From TA-21 sp036557405 (GTDB taxonomy: Archaea; Thermoproteota; Nitrososphaeria; Nitrososphaerales; Nitrososphaeraceae), in assembly GCA_036557405.1 (NCBI GenBank), contig DATBHO010000048.1:1-50787 (forward strand): 50,787 nucleotides of DNA. The letters are read 5' to 3'. Made by a program: the position numbers and the translations under genes. Positions 28,165-36,430 of this stretch are shown one piece after another. The stretch's first letter is position 1, and the number at the start of each line of letters is the position of its first letter. The notes under the pieces are model-generated. The model was not told where the DNA came from and searched no databases. It saw nothing but the letters and a program-made list of their open reading frames with translations.

Positions 28165-28680
28165 TTACAATCTTACAAATCGATATGATTTATTCGAAGT
28201 ATTGAATATTATGATGGATGGCTCTTTTTCAATAACTCCATTGATATTTGGAAAATCGTTGTATGCGCAGCCCGGAATTAATACTAATGTATTGCCTATT
28301 TTATCATCAGGCTTTAGATGGCTATGTCCACAAACGACCAAATCATATAATTTACTTGCAATAATAGCTTCTGTTAATTTGTTATTTGTTCCATGGTATA
28401 TGGCAATTCTTAAACCGTCTAGTTCTAGATCCCCAAATTCACCGAACAGCTCTCCCCCAATTTCATGGAAATTTTTCAGCAAGCCTATTTTTTCACCATC
28501 ATTGTTTCCAAGTACCCCTATCAATTTTCAGTTAAAGTTTTTAAATTCCTTTACTACACCAGGATAAACATAATCTCCTGCATGAATCACGTAACTCACT
28601 TTTCTTTCGTTGAATACACTTACTGCGATTTTTAGATTTGACACGTCATCATGTGTATCAGAAATTATCCCAATGTCCAT
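28165..28680 (-). pseudogene. YfcE/MJ0936-like phosphoesterase with in-frame TGA
   Basis: From the ATG at 28680 the frame encodes MDIGIISDTHDD, VIHAGDYVYPGVVKEFKNFN, then TGA (28528-28530, codon 51), then KLIGVLGNNDGEK, RIAIYHGTN and VVCGHSHLKPDD, ending at 28165. All metal-binding motifs of the small calcineurin-like phosphoesterases (DTH, GD, GNND, H, GHSH) are present and in one frame, so only one base separates it from an intact 171-residue enzyme. The residue lost is probably Cys, Ser or Trp. The remaining ORF begins at TTG 28524 and lacks DTH and GD. Real loss, read-through or sequencing error cannot be separated here. Confidence 0.85.
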
Positions 28681-28774
28681 TAGTATACTGATACTGTGAA
28701 GGACTGACCTCCCAATAAATTAATCTATCGAAAACATGTGAAAGCAACTTTTAGCTAGCCGCTCGTAGTCTTTA

Positions 28775-29428
28775 TTAATCGTCATATGAAACTTCATTTT
28801 TCTGATTCCTTTTATTTCGCCTTCTAAGTTTGACAACAAACCAAATTATAAATACGACTATGACACAAGCTGATACTAGGTCGAGATATACTGCGTATTT
28901 GTCGATATTATTCCAGTTGTTTCCAAGTAAGATACCAACATAAGTCAACATTGAATTCCAAACAAGGGAACCTAGAAATGTATATATTGTGAACTTGAAA
29001 AAATTAGCTTTGCCCACCCCACATGGGAGTGATATGTAAGTTCGTATTGCAGGTAACAATCTGCAAAAGAAAGAAATTTTATCACCATACTTCTGAAACA
29101 ACTCTTCGGTGAGTTCAAGATGGCTTTTTTTAAACAATATGTATTTCCCATATTTTAAAATGAAAGCCCTTCCTGCTTTTAATCCAAGGTAATATGTTAG
29201 GATTGAACCAACAAGATTACCAAGGGTACCTGCAAGTACTACGCCTATTGGCTCAAATATCCCTTTACTAACAAGAAAGCCAGAGAAAGGCATAATGATT
29301 TCACTTGGTATAGGAATTAGAGCACTCTCTAAAATCATCAATAAAAAAATTCCCGGGTATCCTAAACTGGATATAAATGAGATGACGAAGTCTATAATTG
29401 GTTTTAGAATTTCAAAAGTAATTGACAA
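28775..29428 (-). CDS. DedA/VTT-family membrane protein
   Basis: The 217-residue protein has the DedA pattern: SLGYPGIFLLMILESALIPI, PSEIIMPFSGFLVSKG, then GTLGNLVGSILTYYLGLKAG and CRLLPAIRTYISLPCGVGKA. These are the two re-entrant and amphipathic segments of the family. It ends with a positively charged tail. DedA proteins flip or scramble lipid carriers or polar lipids and support membrane homeostasis. TTG start at 29428. The upstream neighbour is tRNA-Met on the same strand. Confidence 0.92.
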   Translation of the reverse strand: MSITFEILKPIIDFVISFISSLGYPGIFLLMILESALIPIPSEIIMPFSGFLVSKGIFEPIGVVLAGTLGNLVGSILTYYLGLKAGRAFILKYGKYILFKKSHLELTEELFQKYGDKISFFCRLLPAIRTYISLPCGVGKANFFKFTIYTFLGSLVWNSMLTYVGILLGNNWNNIDKYAVYLDLVSACVIVVFIIWFVVKLRRRNKRNQKNEVSYDD

Positions 29429-29502
29429 TTAACTGTTAAAAAATGGACGACATAAATATCTCTTTATTTTTGAGCAATGGAATTTTGATGTCAAAAATTA
29501 CA

Positions 29503-29577
29503 TGCCGGAGGCGGGACTTGAGCCCGCGGCCTTTCGATTATGAGTCGAACGCTCTGACCAAGCTGAGCTACCCCGGC
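29503..29577 (-). tRNA. tRNA-Met (CAT anticodon), probably elongator
   Basis: On the minus strand, GCCGGGG (5') pairs with CTCCGGC (3') in a seven-base acceptor stem with one G-U pair. The D arm is GCTC...GAGC, the anticodon stem is TTCGA/TCGAA around loop CTCATAA, and the T arm is GCGGG CTCAAGT CCCGC. No intron is needed and CCA is not encoded. The anticodon CAT could also belong to tRNA-Ile2 (lysidine/agmatidine-modified), but the acceptor stem fits elongator Met better; it lacks the initiator features. Confidence 0.92.
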
Positions 29578-29766
29578 GCTCAGCTTCTTGACCAAAATGA
29601 TTTTTTGAACATAATATATTTGATTCAAAGTGTTGGTTCCCCTTTATCCATTATTTCAACCTTAGGCCTCATAAAACCCATCTTATTTAAAAATCTCATC
29701 GATATAATAGAATATCCTCTTATTGATAAGAAACACTTTAATTTAGACCTCTGAATTTTTTAGATT

Positions 29767-30036
29767 ATGAAGGACGCTGTAAAACGCGGAATCGTGAAGA
29801 CAGTAAACAACGGCATCATAATAATACGAAAGGGTAGAGGCTATTCTAAGAGTGAACTAGTACAATCAGGAGTAACAGATATTCGTATAGCTCGAAAGAA
29901 AAAGATACCTATTGATCCTTTTCGAAAAACCACCCATAATGAGAATATTGAACAACTCAAGGGGATTTTAGGTAAGGAAAGTCCAAAGACTGCAAGCAAG
30001 GCAAAACAAAAAAGAGTAAGAAAGAGGACCAAATAA
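29767..30036 (+). CDS. Large-subunit ribosomal protein L13e (archaeal)
   Basis: An 89-residue basic protein. The RGYSKSELVQSGVTDIRIAR motif followed by KKIPIDPFRKTTHNENIEQL matches the L13e core, and the tail is Lys/Arg-rich as for rRNA binding. Archaeal L13e is found mainly in Crenarchaeota and Thaumarchaeota, in agreement with the other genes. Start ATG at 29767. Confidence 0.85.
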   Translation: MKDAVKRGIVKTVNNGIIIIRKGRGYSKSELVQSGVTDIRIARKKKIPIDPFRKTTHNENIEQLKGILGKESPKTASKAKQKRVRKRTK

Positions 30037-30120
30037 TATTCTTAGATTTGATGGGAGTTGAACACTATATCACATCATGCAAATCGATAAAATGATTGCT
30101 TGAATAGGTTTAGGAAATGG

Positions 30121-30142
30121 AGGATATATATAAATATATCCT
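30121..30142 (+). promoter_or_regulatory. 22-bp near-perfect palindrome over the TATA box of the CBS/zinc-finger gene
   Basis: The left half AGGATATATAT mirrors the right half AAATATATCCT with a single mismatch in 11 pairs. It spans the TATA-like ATATATAAATATA, which lies about 22-32 bases before the ATG at 30158. A protein bound here would block TBP, so this may be an operator, perhaps for the product itself. The AT-rich core makes chance more likely, but the AGG/CCT ends strengthen the case. Confidence 0.5.
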
Positions 30143-30157
30143 CACAATAATATATTC

Positions 30158-30790
30158 ATGACAAGTTCCTTAGTTTCAGAAAGCATTTCTTCGCTCCTCT
30201 CGTGGCCAGTAGGAAATATAATGAATAATGATGCGATTATACTAGAGGCGGATAGGACTCTAGATGAAGCAATAAAGAGAATGAAGGAAAAGAATCAACG
30301 AAGCGTACTTGCTTCCCACTTGGGCGAGGTGGTAGGAATGGTTAGTAAAACAGATATACTCTATAAAGTAACGTCTGAAGGAAAGAATCCTTCAAAGATT
30401 AAACTAAGGGAAATAATGACATCTCCCGTCCTCGCTGTCAATCCACAAAACACTATAAAAGACGCTCTTACAATTATGAATAAACGGAATGTACGACAAT
30501 TAATGGTCCACGCATATTCTGCAGTTCTTGGAATAATTTCACGTGAGGATATTTCCAGGAAAATGGAAGATATTGCTCTTACATCTGTAGATGAGGTTCT
30601 CCATGGGAAACCTGTATGTATCATCGATACCAAGACCATAGAGTATGTGAAAGATTCTAGCAAGGCAAAATTCAGTTGCGCATATTGTGGCTCTCCTTTT
30701 GACACAAAAGAAGGTCTTTCAAAGCATATCGACAGACTTCACAATGAATCTGGGATTTTGGAAGGAGATGTTAGGCATTTAATGGAGTGA
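30158..30790 (+). CDS. Tandem CBS-domain protein with C-terminal C2H2 zinc finger
   Basis: The 210-residue protein has two CBS domains: about 16-72 (PVGNIMNNDAIILEADRTLD) and about 83-140 (IREIMTSP-type entry, VRQLMVHAYSAVLGIISRED). CBS pairs bind adenine nucleotides or similar ligands. A short linker leads to a C2H2 finger at 174-195 (CAYCGSPFDTKEGLSKHIDR, then LH). The combination suggests that ligand sensing is coupled to nucleic-acid or protein binding. Leaderless promoter with a palindrome upstream. Regulatory function is inference. Confidence 0.85.
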   Translation: MTSSLVSESISSLLSWPVGNIMNNDAIILEADRTLDEAIKRMKEKNQRSVLASHLGEVVGMVSKTDILYKVTSEGKNPSKIKLREIMTSPVLAVNPQNTIKDALTIMNKRNVRQLMVHAYSAVLGIISREDISRKMEDIALTSVDEVLHGKPVCIIDTKTIEYVKDSSKAKFSCAYCGSPFDTKEGLSKHIDRLHNESGILEGDVRHLME

Positions 30791-31212
30791 TGCCGTTATT
30801 TTTATAATTTCTTCTTTTCATTGTTAGGCTTGATGTATCTATAATTAGTAACCTTTCTCAATATACTCGGTAAAATATACAAGAATCTAATTCCTAATAT
30901 TTTGTGTGAAGCAATTTGCTTGTAAATTAGTTTATTAAGTATGGTACACTCTATTTGACCAGTCGAATTTCTAACTATCTTGTGGAAGAGATATTTATCA
31001 ACTAAAATGAATTAACGATTTGAAATTTTACCTGCTTCATCTGCACGTTTGCATAATTCTTCGATTAAGACACCTCCAATACTTAAAATATAAAGATGGC
31101 GTGCAGGAATAAACTCATTCTCAATTTTTAAATCTCAGGATCACAATTATTTACCCTGAAGACACAACATGTGAACCTGATAATTTATTAGTAATTTTCT
31201 TGACCTGTTCAA
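30791..31212. other. Intergenic with a short minus-strand coding-like fragment
   Basis: The 420-base gap has no full gene. On the minus strand between about 31131 and 31012 the frame reads FIPARHLYILSIGGVLIEEL followed by CKRADEAGKISNR and a stop. This looks coded, but there is no ATG, GTG or TTG in frame, and a TGA closes it upstream. It may be a relic or a very small protein with an unusual start. Confidence 0.3.
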
Positions 31213-31851
31213 GTGTCAAGAACTTTCAAGATTTACTACAATTGTATCATAGTTCTCATAGGATTTGTTTTATTTGTTAACAACGGATTAACTAATGCAC
31301 AACCTAACGGTACTATTACAAATAACTTATCATCTATTGCACAACCTAACGGTACTATTACAAATAACTTATCATCTATTGCAAAACCTAACCAAGGTAC
31401 TACAAGTGCTTCATCGTCTATAACTGAGACGGTAAATGAAGTCTTATCAGGATCTATAGATGGGATGATTGGAGATACCGTAAACATGCTTAGTCATAGT
31501 GCCAAAGCGGGTAAGGATTCTGCAAAAAGAAGTGTTGAAAAAGAATTGCCTTCAAGTCTTATCCTGGGGAAAAATAATTCTACTATGGTAGAAGATAATG
31601 CGCCCAAAGAAAAAATAGTAGGAAACCTTAGCAATAATACTTTAAACATAGATAAACAAAATAAGACAATTAAGGAGAGTGCTTTAGACTCTGTAAATGA
31701 AATAAAGCAATCAGCGCAGAATTCTATGTATAACGCAACTATTGTACAGAGTTTTGATAATAACAGTCTTACTAAATTACATAATGAAAATACCATTGAC
31801 GAATTAGTTTACAAAATGAAGAATATTCTAGATATAGATCTATTCAAATAG
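31213..31851 (+). CDS. Secreted Asn/Ser/Thr-rich protein with internal repeat
   Basis: The GTG-started, 212-residue product has a signal peptide (KIYYNCIIVLIGFVLFVNNG, cleavage near NAQ). Right after it a 14-residue unit AQPNGTITNNLSSI occurs twice, followed by a partial third copy (AKPNQGTT). The rest is hydrophilic and helical (HSAKAGKDSAKRSVEKEL). Many Asn-x-Ser/Thr sequons (NGT, NLS, NNS, NKT, NAT) suggest N-glycosylation on the cell surface. No catalytic domain. Function unknown; perhaps a surface or matrix protein. Confidence 0.7.
   Translation: MSRTFKIYYNCIIVLIGFVLFVNNGLTNAQPNGTITNNLSSIAQPNGTITNNLSSIAKPNQGTTSASSSITETVNEVLSGSIDGMIGDTVNMLSHSAKAGKDSAKRSVEKELPSSLILGKNNSTMVEDNAPKEKIVGNLSNNTLNIDKQNKTIKESALDSVNEIKQSAQNSMYNATIVQSFDNNSLTKLHNENTIDELVYKMKNILDIDLFK
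31297..31380 (+). repeat. 42-bp perfect tandem duplication within the secreted protein
   Basis: Two identical 42-base copies (31297-31338 and 31339-31380) encode AQPNGTITNNLSSI each. Identity at every third position shows the duplication is young. A degenerate third copy begins at 31381. Confidence 0.95.
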
Positions 31852-32230
31852 ATTCTAATACTATTTTTTATCATCCACTATTTCCTAAGTTAATATGACG
31901 GATTGATTCATAAACATACTAGGTAATATTATTTAGTATAACGTTATTGTACGCGGTATCAATAAATTGATATTAAATCATGTGTTAATGCAGATTTTGC
32001 CAAATTACAATAACAAATGTTATCGTTAGATAATCTTTTGCAGTTTTCTTAAACTACGACTTTTATACATACTTTTTTCACCTTTTTGGTTGTATTTCAG
32101 AATTTTTAGTCAATATATTCTGAAAATCATAAAATATGTTAATAATTTAAGAGTGAACTATTATGTTATATTTTTAATTTATTTAAAGATATTTGAAAAC
32201 CTTATATTCTTTATATATTTATGTCAAAAC
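31852..32230. other. Intergenic upstream of the PII gene
   Basis: About 380 AT-rich bases. An in-frame extension of the PII gene back to 32090 is rich in Tyr, Ile, Phe and Asn and looks like AT-rich noise, so I left it out. The TTTATATATTTATG run at 32209-32222 is TATA-like but too near the start codon; the true box may lie around 32170-32185. Confidence 0.35.
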
Positions 32231-32578
32231 ATGAAGCGTATTGAAGCGATTGTTCATACAGAAAGGGTGCTAGAGTTAAATGAAGCACTAAAAAAAATAG
32301 GACTTAGCGGATGTACAATAGTAGATGGAAAGGGCAGGGGTAAAGGTGAAAAGCCCGAAGTACAATCCGGGCGTGGCACAGCAAAATATACTTCAGAATA
32401 TTCTGCAAGGGCAAATCTATCTACTGTTGTGGATGATTCAGAAGTTGATAAGGTAGTAAAGACCATTTTGGATACTGTAAGTACTGGATCTCGAGGAGAT
32501 GGAAAAATTTTCATCTCGACAGTTGCTGAGGCAATAGACATTGGAAGCCAAAAAAGAGGAAATGGGGCTCTCCAATAA
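32231..32578 (+). CDS. PII nitrogen/carbon-signalling protein
   Basis: From the ATG at 32231 the product has 115 residues, the normal PII length, starting MKRIEAIVHTERVLELNEAL. GLSGCTIVDGKGRGKGEKPE enters the T-loop, and VDKVVKTILDTVSTGSRGDG with KIFISTVAEAIDIGSQKRG carries the ATP- and 2-oxoglutarate-binding region (GDGKIF). The T-loop (VQSGRGTAKYTSEYSARANL) lacks the YRG uridylylation site of enterobacteria, so control is probably by ligands alone. PII senses ATP/ADP and 2-oxoglutarate; no ammonium transporter lies next to it. Confidence 0.93.
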   Translation: MKRIEAIVHTERVLELNEALKKIGLSGCTIVDGKGRGKGEKPEVQSGRGTAKYTSEYSARANLSTVVDDSEVDKVVKTILDTVSTGSRGDGKIFISTVAEAIDIGSQKRGNGALQ

Positions 32579-32760
32579 ATATTTCCTGGTTTTAGATTTT
32601 ATATTCTCTACCGATATACTTGGTTCTGTTTGAATTATTTTTATTTTCAAATTGATATTATTGATATGAGAAAACAGTAGATTGATTGATTCATTTTCAG
32701 ATAGAAAAATAAAAGAAACATATCACTTTTAAGTTAGATGACAAAAATATTTACTTATTA

Positions 32761-33555
32761 ATGGCTATTGGCAGAAACATTAGACTCTCGAGAATTCTAA
32801 AGAATGGTAAAATGCTTTGCGTCCCTATGGACCATGGCATAACAAACGGTCCGATCCCCGGATTAGAGGATATTTATGGGTTTATCTATAAATGTGAAAA
32901 ATCTGGTGTTACAAGTATTATAATAAATAAAGGGATTATCAAATCATTACCACGGCCTCCAAATATGGGACTAATTGCACATTTATCTGCTAGTACTTCG
33001 CTCGGGATTTCACCTAATAAGAAAATACAGATGGGCAGTGTCGAGGATGCGATAAGGCTTGGCGCCGATGGAATTTCTGTTCACATAAATATTGGCGCTA
33101 AAGAAGAACCCGATATGCTTCAAAAACTGGGGATAATTTCTGATAAATGTAACGAATGGAACGTTCCTTTAGTGGCAATGATGTACCCTAGAGGCGAGAA
33201 CATTAAGAACCCATATGATGTTGATACAGTTTCACATGTGTCCAGGATTGGTGCAGAAGCGGGAGCAGATATTGTTAAAACTGTTTACACTGGTGATACG
33301 GATTCCTTTAAGAAGGTTGTTAGAACATGTCCCGTTCCTGTCGTTATTGCTGGAGGACCAAAAGCAAATACCGATGAGGACATATTGGAAATGTGTGATG
33401 GTGCCATGCAAGCCGGAGCAATTGGTGTTACCTTTGGTCGTAACATATTCCAACACAAGAATCCTCCACAGATACTCAATGCATTGTCAAGAATTATTTT
33501 TAATGGTGAAAAACCAAAAGAGGCTTTAAGGAATATTGTCAGCACAAAAAAATAA
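32761..33555 (+). CDS. 2-amino-3,7-dideoxy-D-threo-hept-6-ulosonate (ADTH) synthase
   Basis: The 264-residue class I aldolase resembles archaeal fructose-bisphosphate aldolase. It has MDHGITNGPIPGLED, GADGISVHINIGA, then GADIVKTVYTGD with the Schiff-base lysine and GGPKANTDEDIL and AIGVTFGRNIFQHKNP for phosphate binding. With the next gene it forms the archaeal alternative entry to shikimate, making dehydroquinate from aspartate semialdehyde and a deoxyketohexose phosphate. Overlap of 20 bases with the next gene supports the ADTH rather than the FBA assignment. Confidence 0.9.
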   Translation: MAIGRNIRLSRILKNGKMLCVPMDHGITNGPIPGLEDIYGFIYKCEKSGVTSIIINKGIIKSLPRPPNMGLIAHLSASTSLGISPNKKIQMGSVEDAIRLGADGISVHINIGAKEEPDMLQKLGIISDKCNEWNVPLVAMMYPRGENIKNPYDVDTVSHVSRIGAEAGADIVKTVYTGDTDSFKKVVRTCPVPVVIAGGPKANTDEDILEMCDGAMQAGAIGVTFGRNIFQHKNPPQILNALSRIIFNGEKPKEALRNIVSTKK

Positions 33556-34600
33556 AGTACTAATAGTAAAGCCGCTTGTGGCAAAAGAAAAACTCAACGA
33601 TTTTTTGTCCAAAGTATCAAATGTATCACTGATATATGGTGACCCTGCAGTCATATCAAACAAAAGCTTTAAAACAATATTTACTTCTAATATGGCAGAT
33701 TTTGTCATAACCCACACATTGGATGCCTTGAAGGAAAGTAAGAATAAACTTCAGAAGAGTGTAGGCTATTCCAAAATGATATCAAGTAATGAAGATTTGG
33801 AAGAAATAGTGATCGCTTCCAAATATGGCGCAGATTTTGTAATTGTTGAGGCTATTGATTGGAAAATTATTCCTTTAGAAAATCTCATAGCAAAGCTTCA
33901 AAAGACTAGAACGAAAATATATACAACAACAAAAAATTCAGATGAAATTAGAACAATGTTCTCTGTTCTCGAACTTGGTGTTAATGGAGTTATATTGGAA
34001 ACAGCAGATGTAAACCAGATTGAAAACTCACACAAATTGCTTGATAACCCTAATTTCAAACTTGAATATGCAAGAGTTTTAGAGCTAAAGGATGTCGGTA
34101 TGGGTGAGAGAGTATGTGTAGATACAGTATCAATGATGACGATAGGTGAAGGTATGCTAATAGGTAGTAAATCAAATTTTTTGTTCCTAGTACACAATGA
34201 ATCTGTAGGATCTTCATTTACCTCACCACGACCATTTAGGGTAAATGCAGGTGCTATTCATTGCTATACTCCTATGTCAGATGGAACCACAAAATACTTG
34301 TCAGAGCTTGAAGCGGGGATGGAAATCCTCGTGGTAGGTAAGGATGGCAGTAGTAGAAAATCGACTGTAGGAAGATCGAAAATAGAATCTCGACCAATGA
34401 GAATGATAAAGGCACAACTAGGCGATTCTGAAGGATCTGTAATATTACAGAATGCTGAAACTATCAGATTAATCACAAAGGACAACAATCTAGTATCTGT
34501 CACTAATCTAAAAATTGGTGATGAAGTATTAGCCTATACCAAGCCATCATCTGGAAGACATTTTGGCATGCCGGTAGATGAATTTATATTGGAAAAGTAG
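33536..34600 (+). CDS. 3-dehydroquinate synthase II
   Basis: The 354-residue protein belongs to the archaeal DHQ synthase II family. Signatures are EAIDWKIIPLENLIA, TTTKNSDEIRTMFSVLELGV, and the C-terminal GEGMLIGSKSNFLFLVHNES, RPFRVNAGAIHCY and YLSELEAGMEILVV. It performs oxidative deamination and cyclisation of ADTH to 3-dehydroquinate. The TTG start at 33536 lies inside the upstream gene, so translation is probably coupled. Later shikimate genes are not in the window. Confidence 0.93.
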   Translation: MSAQKNKVLIVKPLVAKEKLNDFLSKVSNVSLIYGDPAVISNKSFKTIFTSNMADFVITHTLDALKESKNKLQKSVGYSKMISSNEDLEEIVIASKYGADFVIVEAIDWKIIPLENLIAKLQKTRTKIYTTTKNSDEIRTMFSVLELGVNGVILETADVNQIENSHKLLDNPNFKLEYARVLELKDVGMGERVCVDTVSMMTIGEGMLIGSKSNFLFLVHNESVGSSFTSPRPFRVNAGAIHCYTPMSDGTTKYLSELEAGMEILVVGKDGSSRKSTVGRSKIESRPMRMIKAQLGDSEGSVILQNAETIRLITKDNNLVSVTNLKIGDEVLAYTKPSSGRHFGMPVDEFILEK

Positions 34601-35250
34601 TTGAATAATAAATTCAACTAATATGTATCTCGAATAGATAAGCATTCCAATATTATATGACTCGAACTATATTTTGATACAGATTTCAAAATTAACTTAT
34701 GGTCGCTTAAATTTAATTCATTTTCTGAAATACCAACTAGTGGTTCACAATCACGCCTCATCAATTGTACCTAATGTGAATCGATATATCCTATGTTAAG
34801 AATTAAGAATGCCATTTAATAGTTCATGCACTTGGAGGTTTCATCTAATTTAAAACCATTACGGTCACCCCGAATTGTTCATTAGATTAAGCAAAGGTCT
34901 AGTTTACCTACAAAATGTCGACCATTAAACCTTACCGATCCTGAACACTTAAGCTACTCAATACCGAAGCCATCATTTGTGAATCAAATGGTTTACAATT
35001 ATGATTCATTTTATTGAGAAGGATTCAAGAATCTCCTATCTCTTAGTACAAGCGAGTGGAAACTTGGAGCCTTTGTAAATTCATGGGCCTTAGATTCTGC
35101 CCAGCTATTACCATATGAGACGCAAGAATCATATAATTCTCTGAGAAATTGTCAGTCTTACTAGATAATTCAACTAATTTAATTTATCATGAAGTTTATT
35201 TTTTTTAAGTATGAGGGATATGGATTCATATCTAAAGAAAACATGACTTC
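34601..35250. other. Intergenic, possibly with decayed sequence
   Basis: A 650-base gap between the shikimate pair and the methyltransferase. At about 35019-35163 an open frame reads KNLLSLSTSEWKLGAFVNSW and onward to a TAG, overlapped by another short ATG frame. Composition is slightly protein-like, but no start or family is recognised. Otherwise AT-rich. Confidence 0.3.
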
Positions 35251-36120
35251 ATGTTACTCGAATTACATAATTCCATTATTCAGGGAGATTGTCGGCAAGT
35301 GCTTTCAACCCTATCTACAAATTGCATTCAACTTACAATTACTTCTCCACCTTATAGAAACGCTATAGACTACCAAGCCCATGTTGAGAAAAATGGATAC
35401 TATCGTGGAAAAACAACAAAAGAAACTTCTGAGTACGTCGAAGAAATGGTTCAAATTTTTAATAAAGAGGTTTTTAGAGTAACCAAAGAGGGAGGTTACT
35501 GCTGTATAGTAATTGGAAATGAGGTTGTAAATGGTACCATTATACCTCTACCCCATATGCTATTATCAAATTTAGTCCAACCTTTTGGAAATTGGAGTCT
35601 TCATGAAGAGATTATATGGCACAAGGTCACGGGCGGTACGAATAGATACGGGTCTTTTGTAATTAATCCATATCCAAAATATTTTAGGGCGAATATAATG
35701 CATGAATTTATCCTCGTTTTGAGAAAGGGGGATGTAAATAGTGGAAGAACAAACAGACAGGAAGTACTTCCTGCCACACATGAAGAATTTACAAAAGAGA
35801 TCGCAAATTCAGTGTGGCATATCGCACCAGTTCCTCCAGGACATATCGAACATCCATGTCCATTTCCAGAAGAGATTCCATACCGACTCATGAAGCTCTA
35901 TTCGTATGAGGGTGACATAATTCTTGATCCTTTTAATGGTAGCGGGCAAACTACTAAGGTTGCTCATAATTTCGCAAGGCGATATATAGGTATAGATTTA
36001 ATGAATGAGTACGTTACCTTGGCCATGATGCGACTTAATAAAGAATCACTCCATATTAGACCCGATGCGTTGATCGCGAAATGGCAAAAAATTCGATCAC
36101 ATTATTTAGCGAATCAGTAA
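35251..36120 (+). CDS. Orphan DNA methyltransferase (N4-cytosine/N6-adenine, beta-type order)
   Basis: The 289-residue enzyme has catalytic motif IV as TSPPY at residues 31-35, and the AdoMet-binding motif I as ILDPFNGSGQTTKV near 225, followed by RRYIGIDLMNEYV. Motif IV before motif I marks the beta class. The SPPY form is most often seen with N4-cytosine methylation, though adenine cannot be excluded. No restriction endonuclease or specificity gene is adjacent, so it is an orphan, perhaps with an epigenetic role or a relic of a lost R-M system. Confidence 0.85.
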   Translation: MLLELHNSIIQGDCRQVLSTLSTNCIQLTITSPPYRNAIDYQAHVEKNGYYRGKTTKETSEYVEEMVQIFNKEVFRVTKEGGYCCIVIGNEVVNGTIIPLPHMLLSNLVQPFGNWSLHEEIIWHKVTGGTNRYGSFVINPYPKYFRANIMHEFILVLRKGDVNSGRTNRQEVLPATHEEFTKEIANSVWHIAPVPPGHIEHPCPFPEEIPYRLMKLYSYEGDIILDPFNGSGQTTKVAHNFARRYIGIDLMNEYVTLAMMRLNKESLHIRPDALIAKWQKIRSHYLANQ

Positions 36121-36430
36121 ATTCAAATCTATTGAAGATCAATACGATCTTGATAATTGCACAAAATGCAATTGCAGTATCTCAAAATTTGGTTTAATTC
36201 CATAAAGTAATTTATCAGATAAATCTCATAACGAAGATTTACATCTATTTGACAAAGTTTGATGAAATATATTCAGTTCGTATATCCACAATGGAATTAA
36301 CGTCCATTAGGATACGTATATTTGCAGATTTTTTTATTATAGTTGTTGTTGTCTATAGTTTTTTAATTAATGATTAACTTGAATTACAGCCGGACTTTTT
36401 ATAGACTTTTTTTGGACTTATGTTGTCTAT
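36121..36430. other. Intergenic, nothing recognised
   Basis: About 310 AT-rich bases. A TATA-like AATTAATGATTAA stretch near 36363-36376 precedes the PKD gene. Nothing else was recognised. Confidence 0.35.

Noticed and set aside
896..28530. Stop-codon recoding (pyrrolysine at TAG, selenocysteine at TGA)
   Set aside because: TAG and TGA also end normal genes in the window, each in-frame stop lies in a different family, and the oxidoreductase also has a frameshift. Mutation is simpler.
32090..32230. 47-residue N-terminal extension of PII
   Set aside because: Composition (Tyr/Ile/Phe/Asn) and PII family length favour the ATG at 32231.
35019..35163. Open frame KNLLSLSTSEWKLGAFVNSW upstream of the methyltransferase
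   Set aside because: No start codon, no family and overlap with another short frame; treated as possible decay only.
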